This document shows positions 16,648 through 21,651 of a stretch of DNA of 21,651 nt, piece after piece. The DNA comes from an uncultured Oscillospiraceae bacterium (GTDB lineage Bacteria; Bacillota; Clostridia; Oscillospirales; Oscillospiraceae). Both the position numbers and the translations under genes were made by a program. The stretch is taken from positions 1-21,651 of the forward strand of contig CAKTNW010000035.1 in assembly GCA_934589145.1 (NCBI GenBank), written 5' to 3'. Positions within the stretch are counted from its first letter, which is position 1; every line of letters begins with the position of its first letter. The notes beneath the pieces were generated by a model. The model saw only the letters and a list, made by a program, of their open reading frames with translations. It did no database searches and was not told where the DNA came from.

Positions 16648-17949
16648 TCAGACAGCGGTGTCCAGCATGGCGTCCAGCAGGGCGCCGCCGTCGTCGTCCA
16701 CGATCCGGACGGGACTGCCCAGCTCCTGGGACAGCCTGTCCACCGTGTAATCATCCAGAAATACCGTCTCGCCGTGGCGCAGCATGTGCACCGTCAGCAG
16801 CACCCGCCGTCCGGCCACACGGCCCTGTAGCTGCCGGGAGATGTCCTGCCCCGTCAGAAGGCCGGTCACGTCGATGGTGTGGCCGAAGAAATCGTTTTTC
16901 ACGGCGATCACCTCCCCGTCCAGATGGGGGAAGTAGGCCTTCGCCCGGTCCACCAGCGTCTGCATGAAGGGCGCGGCGGCCATGCCGGTGGCGATGGTGA
17001 AGGGGCTGGGGGCGGCGTCCGGCTCCTCCATTTTCATGGCGAAGAGGAACTCCTGCTCCAGCGACCGCAGCATGCCCACGCCGTTCTCGATCTGGCGATA
17101 GCCCTCGTAATAGTCCTCCTCCGGCAGGGGCAGTCCCGCCCGCAGGAACAGCTCGTCGGCGCAGAAGAACCGCCGGGTGCCGTAGCGCCGCAGGTTCTCC
17201 TGTCCGAACTCCTCAGCGATGGCGATGATCTCCCGGGCGCAGTCCTTTTCCACCGGCCGGAGCCTGGCAAGGCCCTGACGGTACTTGGTGATGCCCACCG
17301 GCACCAGCGAACAGCTGGAAAACTGCCACTCCGTCAGATCCCGCAGGGTGCGGCGCAACTGGTCGCCGTCGTTCCAGCCGGGGCACACCACGATCTGGCC
17401 GTTCATGACGATGCCCGCCTGGCAGAAGCGCCGGATGTATTCCAGCGACCGCTCCGCCCCCTTGTTGCCCAGCAGCGTGCAGTGGAGCTGGGGGTCGGTG
17501 GCGTGGACGGACACGTTGATGGGGCTGATGTGCAGGTCGATGATCCGCTGGGCCTCCCGCTCACTGAGGTTGGTCAGGGTGGTGTAGTTGCCCAGCAGGA
17601 AGCTGAGCCGCTCGTCGTCGTCCTTGATGTACAGGGACGGCCGCATGTGGGGCGGCATCTGATCCACGAAGCAGAACAGGCAGTGGTTGGCGCACTGGTG
17701 CATCTCGTCCATCAGATAGGTGGGGAAGTTCAGGCCCAGGTCGCGGCCCTCCTCCTTGCGGACGGTGACCGTCCGCTCCTGCCCGTCCTTCATAAGCCGC
17801 AGCACCGCCACCGGATCGTAGCCATAGAACCGGTAGTCCAGCACGTCCACGATGTGGTGGCCGTTGATCTCCAGCAGCTGTTCCCCCACGGTGATCCCGG
17901 CTCTCTCCGCCGGGGAATGGGGGTCAATGGAAGTGATGACGGTGCTCAT
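16648..17949 (-). CDS. DUF512 protein with PDZ domain and radical-SAM-like Cys motif
   Basis: A 433-residue protein. Residues 1-65 form a PDZ-like domain (SPAERAGITVGEQLLEINGH). A cysteine cluster C86-x3-C90-x2-C93 (CANHCLFC) follows, the spacing of radical-SAM enzymes that hold a 4Fe-4S cluster. The rest includes SVHATDP and GWNDGDQL motifs and the DUF512 C-terminal domain (ending DNDFFG-like region VKNDFFGHTIDVTGLLTGQD). The family is annotated as Fe-S oxidoreductases related to NifB/MoaA and is widely kept beside der in Clostridia, but its reaction is unknown. The start at 17949 follows AAGGAG and a likely promoter. It heads the operon with der and plsY, suggesting a housekeeping role, which is inference. 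Confidence 0.88.
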   Translation of the reverse strand: MSTVITSIDPHSPAERAGITVGEQLLEINGHHIVDVLDYRFYGYDPVAVLRLMKDGQERTVTVRKEEGRDLGLNFPTYLMDEMHQCANHCLFCFVDQMPPHMRPSLYIKDDDERLSFLLGNYTTLTNLSEREAQRIIDLHISPINVSVHATDPQLHCTLLGNKGAERSLEYIRRFCQAGIVMNGQIVVCPGWNDGDQLRRTLRDLTEWQFSSCSLVPVGITKYRQGLARLRPVEKDCAREIIAIAEEFGQENLRRYGTRRFFCADELFLRAGLPLPEEDYYEGYRQIENGVGMLRSLEQEFLFAMKMEEPDAAPSPFTIATGMAAAPFMQTLVDRAKAYFPHLDGEVIAVKNDFFGHTIDVTGLLTGQDISRQLQGRVAGRRVLLTVHMLRHGETVFLDDYTVDRLSQELGSPVRIVDDDGGALLDAMLDTAV

Positions 17950-17998
17950 AGTAACGTTCTCCTTACAAAAGGGCATAGGAATACATGATAACCATACT

Positions 17999-18027
17999 AT
18001 TATACCGATTTTCACCCCATTACGCAA
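17999..18027 (-). promoter_or_regulatory. Promoter for the DUF512-der-plsY operon
   Basis: Minus strand: TTGCGT (18022-18027), 17 bp spacer, TATAAT (17999-18004). The leader is about 45 nt. Confidence 0.7.
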
Positions 18028-18389
18028 GATAAAAAACCGTATATTCCATTGTTTTTCCCAGTATACGCCATTCAACACCAAAAGTAAAACGCATGATTTC
18101 GATGGATGCCATGAATTTTTGGAATGGACTGAGAGAGACATAGACAGGAGCCGCGGCAACGCCGCGGCTCCTGCTGCATATGCTGTTGTCCCCTGTCCCG
18201 CCCTGCCGGGGAAATCGACGCCGCGGTCGTAACGATGCACGGTTCTGATGCGCGTGTGCGGTATGCAGCGCGTGCGTTCTGCGGTGGGGGATCGAACCCC
18301 GGAGCTGCGCCCGCTCCATCCATACTGCGAGGACTCATTCTCAGCCTCAGAGATGGCGTCCGCCTTTTCCCGGCTCCATAGCTTGCGCG
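18028..18389. other. Gene-free, hairpin-rich spacer
   Basis: About 360 bp between the DUF512 promoter and the DIP1984 stop. It holds a strong GC hairpin at 18145-18173, a short palindrome GCATATGC near 18176, and on the minus strand two neighbouring hairpins around 18284-18321: GGAGC/GCTCC with a 7-nt loop, then GGGG-TTCGATC-CCCC, which resembles a tRNA T-arm. No complete cloverleaf can be drawn. Open frames here (for example 18020-18319, minus) look non-coding. No known RNA family is recognised. Confidence 0.45.
18145..18173. repeat. 13-bp perfect GC-rich inverted repeat
   Basis: CAGGAGCCGCGGC (18145-18157) pairs with 18161-18173 around AAC. Neither side carries a T-run, so it is not a standard terminator, though it lies downstream of the DIP1984 gene on the minus strand. 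Confidence 0.75.
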
Positions 18390-18845
18390 TTATTGCAGCT
18401 CAGTGGTCCAGTTCAGGCCCTGGATGGTCTCCTCCAGCAGCCGCAGGTCGCGGGACATATCGTCCACCTGCTTCTGCATCTGGGACACCTTCACGGTGCT
18501 GACGATCCTGATCTCCGTCCGCAGGCCCCGGGGCACCACGTCGCTGGCGTTCTGCAGGAACTCCCGGTAAAGGCCCAGCTTCATTTTCAGGCAGTCCCGC
18601 CGGGCCAGCAGCGCCGTCAGGCTCTCGCCCGTTTCGCTGCGGGCGGCGGTGTTGGTCAGGTTGATGCGGCAGATCAGCTCCTCCAATTCGGCGCTGACGC
18701 TCTCCATCTCGGCAAGCAGCGCCTTGGGATCCTCGGCGGGCTGCTCCCCCTCCTGCACCTTGGCGTTGTTCATCAGCCGCGCGCCCAACTGGGCCATGCG
18801 CCGCTGCAGGTCGGCCCGCTGGGCCAGTGCGTTGGCAAGCTTCAT
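18390..18845 (-). CDS. DIP1984 family protein
   Basis: A 151-residue, highly helical protein matching the DIP1984 family (sometimes labelled septicolysin) along its length. Family-typical segments are visible: MKLANALAQRADLQRRMAQL at the start, NAKVQEGEQPAEDP near 27-40, ELICRINLTNTAAR in the middle and IQGLNWTTELQ at the end. No signal peptide or membrane segment is seen, and it is probably a coiled-coil soluble protein. Its function is not known; the toxin-like name should not be taken as evidence. The start at 18845 follows AAGGAGTG, only 4 bp after the threonine ammonia-lyase stop, so it is translated from the same message. Confidence 0.88.
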   Translation of the reverse strand: MKLANALAQRADLQRRMAQLGARLMNNAKVQEGEQPAEDPKALLAEMESVSAELEELICRINLTNTAARSETGESLTALLARRDCLKMKLGLYREFLQNASDVVPRGLRTEIRIVSTVKVSQMQKQVDDMSRDLRLLEETIQGLNWTTELQ

Positions 18846-18849
18846 GTCC

Positions 18850-20046
18850 TCACTCCTTGATGGTATAGCCCCGGTCGGCCAGATACTGATAGAGCTGGTG
18901 GATGTGCTCGTGGTTGCGGGTCTCCACCACCATGCGGACGCGGCAGGAGCCCACGCCCACCTTCATGCTGCTGCGCTCGTGATATACCTCCAGCACGTTG
19001 ACGCCCTCGTGGGACAGGGCCGCCAGATAGGTGGCCAGGGCGTTGGGCTGGTCGGGCAGCACGGTGGAGAAGCTGGCGATGCGCCCCTCGGCGGTCAGGC
19101 CGTGCTTGATGATGCGCTCCAGCATGGTCACGTCCACGTTGCCGCCGGACAGCAGGGCGCACACGGTCTTGCCCTTCAGATCCAGCTTGCCGGACATGAC
19201 CGCCGCCACGCTGACGGCGCCCGCGCCCTCGGTGATCAGCTTCTGCTTCTCCAGAATGGTCAGGATGGCCGCGGCGATCTCGCTCTCGCTGACGGTGATG
19301 ACCTTGTCCACATACTGGCGGCACATGTCAAAGGTCAGGGTACCGGCGGTCTTTACCTGGATGCCGTCTGCCATGGTGCCCACCTGGGGCAGGGTGATGA
19401 TCTTGTCCTGCCGCAGGGCCTCATACATGCTGGCGGCGCCCTCGGCCTGCACGCCGATGACCTGGCAGGCGGGCTTCAGCTCCTTCACGGCCTTGGCCAC
19501 GCCGGAGATCAGTCCGCCGCCGCCGATGGCCGTGATGATCACGTCCACATCGGGAAGCTGCTGCAGGATCTCCAGGCCGATGGTGCCCTGACCGGCCATG
19601 ATGCTGTAATCGTCAAAGGGATGGATGAAGGTATAGCCCTTCTCATCCCGCAGGCGGATGGCCTCGGCATAGGCGTCGTCGTACACGCCGGGCACCAGCA
19701 CCACCTCCGCGCCGTAGCTGCGGGTGGCCTCGATCTTGGACAGGGGCGCGCCCTGGGGGATGCAGATGACGGCGTGGATGCCCATGTCCCGGGCGGCAAA
19801 CGCCACGCCCTGGGCATGGTTTCCGGCGGAGCAGGCGATAACGCCCCTCGCTTTCTCCTCGTCCGACAGCGTGGCGATCTTGTAGTATGCGCCCCGCAGC
19901 TTGAACGCGCCGGTCTTCTGCAGGCAGTCAGCCTTCAGAAAGAGACGGCAGTCCTGGGTGATACCGGTGCTGGGGATCACGGGCGTTTTGTTGATGACGC
20001 CGGACAGTACCCGCTGGGCGTCGTGCAGCATGGCCATAGTCAGCAT
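18850..20046 (-). CDS. ilvA: Threonine ammonia-lyase (threonine dehydratase) with ACT domain
   Basis: A 398-residue fold-type II PLP enzyme converting threonine to 2-oxobutyrate and ammonia. Seen: the PLP lysine K49 in TGAFKLRGA, SAGNHAQG near 74-81, the phosphate loop IGGGGLISG, and LLSGGNVD near the end of the catalytic part. A single ACT-like domain occupies about 320-398. This short, one-ACT form resembles the TdcB-like/Clostridial version rather than the longer biosynthetic IlvA with two ACT-like repeats, so the role could be catabolic or in isoleucine synthesis. The ACT domain suggests control by an amino acid. The start at 20046 follows AAGGAGG; the upstream open frame crosses the promoter and is not used. 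The DIP1984 gene follows. Confidence 0.93.
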   Translation of the reverse strand: MLTMAMLHDAQRVLSGVINKTPVIPSTGITQDCRLFLKADCLQKTGAFKLRGAYYKIATLSDEEKARGVIACSAGNHAQGVAFAARDMGIHAVICIPQGAPLSKIEATRSYGAEVVLVPGVYDDAYAEAIRLRDEKGYTFIHPFDDYSIMAGQGTIGLEILQQLPDVDVIITAIGGGGLISGVAKAVKELKPACQVIGVQAEGAASMYEALRQDKIITLPQVGTMADGIQVKTAGTLTFDMCRQYVDKVITVSESEIAAAILTILEKQKLITEGAGAVSVAAVMSGKLDLKGKTVCALLSGGNVDVTMLERIIKHGLTAEGRIASFSTVLPDQPNALATYLAALSHEGVNVLEVYHERSSMKVGVGSCRVRMVVETRNHEHIHQLYQYLADRGYTIKE

Positions 20047-20107
20047 AGTGGTTCCTCCTTCACATTTGTGCGTGGGACGTATACAATATTTGATTTTTTG
20101 TATTTCT

Positions 20108-20136
20108 ATCATATCATACACCGCCCGCAAATGCAA
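20108..20136 (-). promoter_or_regulatory. Promoter for ilvA
   Basis: Minus strand: TTGCAT (20131-20136), 17 bp spacer, TATGAT (20108-20113). Downstream, an inverted repeat ATACAA (20081-20086) / TTGTAT (20098-20103) lies in the leader next to the expected start point and could be an operator. Confidence 0.6.
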
Positions 20137-20162
20137 GCAATTACAGGGGTTTTTTCGGAAAT

Positions 20163-20191
20163 TTGACAAACGGGGGAATTTTGTCTATAAT
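20163..20191 (+). promoter_or_regulatory. Exact-consensus promoter for the E2-like gene
   Basis: TTGACA at 20163-20168, 17 bp spacer, TATAAT at 20186-20191. It is divergent from ilvA. Transcription from about 20198 would include repeat copy C in a leader of about 210 nt. Confidence 0.9.
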
Positions 20192-20211
20192 ATATGTTCG
20201 GTTAAATATCC

Positions 20212-20344
20212 GTAGGGGCCGGCGTCCCCGACGGCCCGCCCAGCAATCGCACCATCCCCGTAGGGGCCGATGCCCACATCGGCCCGCACGGCATACGATG
20301 GCATTTCCGGTCAATGGCGGCGGGGTGTGGTCACCCCGCCCTAC
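20212..20344 (+). repeat. Modular palindromic intergenic repeat, copy C (composite)
   Basis: Unit 1 (20212-20239) is a hairpin starting GTAGGGGCC. Unit 2 (20260-20344) starts GTAGGGGCCGATGCCCAC, continues with a hairpin, the linker TACGATGGCATTT (20294-20306), and a second hairpin GGCGGGG with CCCCGCC, ending CTAC. Its end matches copy B in reverse orientation, and its start and linker match copy A in reverse orientation. Confidence 0.85.
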
Positions 20345-20406
20345 GAAAAAACATAACACCCAACCTGTAACGACAAATACACATAAAAAAGGAGAAACCC
20401 ACACAT

Positions 20407-21282
20407 ATGGAGCAACAAAAACGTCGCCGGGGCGACCGTAAGGATGGCCGGCTGCTGCGGGAGCTGGACTCCCTGCACTTCATCACCGGCATCATCTACC
20501 CCAACCGCTGCGATAACGAGGCGTATATCTCCCAGCGCATCGACCTGACGGCCATCAACGCGTACCTGGCCAAGAAGAACGAGACGGAGACGGACTTCCC
20601 CTATACCATGTTCCATCTCATCGTGACGGCCCTTCTCAAGACCATCACCCTGCGCCCCAAGCTGAACCGCTTCATCGTCAACAGCAACTTCTATCAGCGC
20701 AACGAGGTCACCGCCGCCTTCGTGGTGAAGAAGCAGTTCTCCGACAAGGGTGCCGAGGCCCTGGCCTTCCTCCACAGCAAGGAGGACTTCACCGTGGAGG
20801 ACGTGCACCAGTACATCCGCTCCCAGGTGCAGGCCTGCCGCAGCGAAAAGGCGGACTCCTCCACCGAGAATATGGATATCCTCAACAAGCTGCCCCGCTG
20901 GCTGGGCAAGACCGCCGTCAAGTTCATCATGTGGCTGGACAAGCACGGCTGGGTGCCCGACGACATGGTGGCCACCGATCCCTATTACAGTTCCGTCACC
21001 CTGTCCAACCTGGGCTCCATCAAGCTCAAGTGCGGCTATCACCACCTGACCAACTGGGGCACCTGCTCCCTCTTCTGCATCATTGGCGAGAAGAAGCTGT
21101 CCCCCATCTACGACGACCAGGGCAACGTCACCATGCACGAGACGCTGGATCTGGGCCTGACCATCGACGAGCGGCTGGCCGACGGCTATTACTACTCCAA
21201 GTCCGTCAAGCTGCTGAAATACCTGCTGGAAAACCCGGAAGAGCTGGAGAAGCCTTTGAAGGAGGAAGTACAATATGAGTGA
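20407..21282 (+). CDS. E2-like (2-oxoacid dehydrogenase acyltransferase fold) protein, no lipoyl domain
   Basis: A 291-residue protein resembling the catalytic domain of dihydrolipoyl acyltransferases and chloramphenicol acetyltransferase. Supporting segments are FHLIVTALLKTITLRPKLNRFI, SNLGS at 200-204 (as in SNLGMFG of E2) and TIDERLADGYYYS near the C-terminus. The last aligns with the catalytic DHRxxDG motif but has E255 where the histidine should be; D259 is kept. There is no lipoyl or E1/E3-binding domain. It may therefore bind acyl-CoA or use a different mechanism; that is inference. The start at 20407 is 12 bp after GGAG. Its end overlaps the acyl-CoA synthetase start by 8 bp, which suggests joint work on an acyl group. 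Confidence 0.8.
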   Translation: MEQQKRRRGDRKDGRLLRELDSLHFITGIIYPNRCDNEAYISQRIDLTAINAYLAKKNETETDFPYTMFHLIVTALLKTITLRPKLNRFIVNSNFYQRNEVTAAFVVKKQFSDKGAEALAFLHSKEDFTVEDVHQYIRSQVQACRSEKADSSTENMDILNKLPRWLGKTAVKFIMWLDKHGWVPDDMVATDPYYSSVTLSNLGSIKLKCGYHHLTNWGTCSLFCIIGEKKLSPIYDDQGNVTMHETLDLGLTIDERLADGYYYSKSVKLLKYLLENPEELEKPLKEEVQYE

Positions 21283-21651
21283 AGTCAAGACCCCGTGGAA
21301 GGACTATCTGGGCGACGTACCCATGCACCTGGACTATTTCCAGGGCAGCATGTTTGACGCCGTGGCCCGCATGGCCGAGCTGTATCCCAACAACATCGCC
21401 TTCGATTTCATGGGCAAGTCCACCACCTATAAGAAGATGGTGCAGGAGATCGAAAAGTGCGCCAAGAGCTTAAAGACCCTGGGCGTGCGGCCCGGCGACA
21501 AGGTCACCATCGCCATGCCCAACTGCCCCCAGGCCATCTACATGTTCTACGCCGTCAACCTGGTGGGCGGCATTGCCAACATGATCCACCCCCTGTCGGC
21601 GGAGAAGGAGATCGAGTTCTATCTCAACGAGTCCCAGTCCACCACCGCCAT
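21275..21651 (+). CDS. AMP-forming acyl-CoA synthetase, N-terminal part (runs off window)
   Basis: 125 complete codons of an ANL-superfamily acid-CoA ligase, cut by the window end. The start at 21275 follows GGAGGAAG and lies inside the end of the E2-like gene. Family features seen: YFQGSMFDAVARMAELYPNN, DFMGKSTTYKKM, GVRPGDKVTIAMPN and YAVNLVGGIANMIHPLSAE, which match the N-terminal region of long-chain fatty acid-CoA ligases. The catalytic P-loop (TSGTTG-type) and later motifs are beyond the window. It would activate a carboxylic acid to acyl-CoA with ATP; chain length cannot be judged. The overlap with the E2-like gene implies co-translation. Confidence 0.88.
   Translation, partial: MSEVKTPWKDYLGDVPMHLDYFQGSMFDAVARMAELYPNNIAFDFMGKSTTYKKMVQEIEKCAKSLKTLGVRPGDKVTIAMPNCPQAIYMFYAVNLVGGIANMIHPLSAEKEIEFYLNESQSTTA

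Noticed and set aside
18145..18173. Terminator for the ilvA-DIP1984 transcript
   Set aside because: The stem is strong, but neither strand has a U-tract after it, and it lies more than 200 bp past the stop codon.
18284..18321. A tRNA gene on the minus strand
   Set aside because: Only T-arm-like and anticodon-arm-like hairpins are present. The loop lacks U33, and no matching acceptor stem or D-arm was found. Kept only as a finding about structure.
20047..20169. Longer N-terminus of threonine ammonia-lyase from the ATG at 20169
   Set aside because: The added 41 residues cross the probable promoter and leader; the strong AAGGAGG site supports 20046.
14495..20344. CRISPR array or IS element made of the GTAGGGG repeats
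   Set aside because: The copies are isolated, kilobases apart, in both orientations, without regular spacers, and no transposase gene accompanies them. They fit a REP/MITE-like element better.

Overview
This 21.7 kb window looks like chromosomal core DNA from a GC-rich gut-type Clostridium relative, most likely in the Oscillospiraceae or a nearby group (Flavonifractor, Oscillibacter and similar). That assignment is an inference. It rests on Firmicutes-style AGGAGG ribosome binding sites, TTGACA/TATAAT promoters, an efp gene followed by a CD1247-type zinc-ribbon gene, a dnaG-rpoD pair, a yceD-rpmF pair, a DUF512-der-plsY cluster, and strongly G/C-ending codons. There is no phage, IS element, CRISPR array, rRNA or complete tRNA gene.

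Layout. 1-720: the end of efp, then an acidic zinc-ribbon protein and a perfect terminator. 721-1016: no recognisable gene. 1017-2384 (-): a dihydropyrimidinase/hydantoinase. 2572-5750 (+): dnaG and rpoD, overlapping by 4 bp. 5782-5902: a palindromic repeat element (copy A). 5935-6725 (+): a cupin and a small membrane protein. 6789-8954 (-): two PLP enzymes that probably cleave sulfur amino acids (patB/malY-type, then dcyD-type). 9108-10352 (+): a ThrE-type amino-acid exporter, divergent from them. 10503-11459 (-): an RluA-family pseudouridine synthase. 11636-12391 (+): yceD-rpmF. 12508-13331 (-): a RibU-type riboflavin ECF S-component behind an FMN riboswitch. 13484-14449 (-): an EamA/DMT transporter. 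14495-14630: repeat copy B. 14654-17949 (-): DUF512 protein, Der and PlsY, one operon. 17950-18389: a gene-free, hairpin-rich stretch. 18390-20046 (-): threonine ammonia-lyase followed by a DIP1984-family gene. 20212-20344: repeat copy C, inside the 5' leader of the next gene. 20407-21651 (+): an E2-like acyltransferase-fold protein overlapping an acyl-CoA synthetase that runs off the window.

Most of the window is ordinary housekeeping. The most unusual signals are the modular palindromic repeats, which have recognisable polarity, ends and linker, and the E2-like protein, in which the catalytic histidine position of the HRxxDG motif reads glutamate. Divergent gene pairs with exact or near-consensus promoters recur, and one pair couples the sulfur amino-acid lyases to the ThrE-type exporter.
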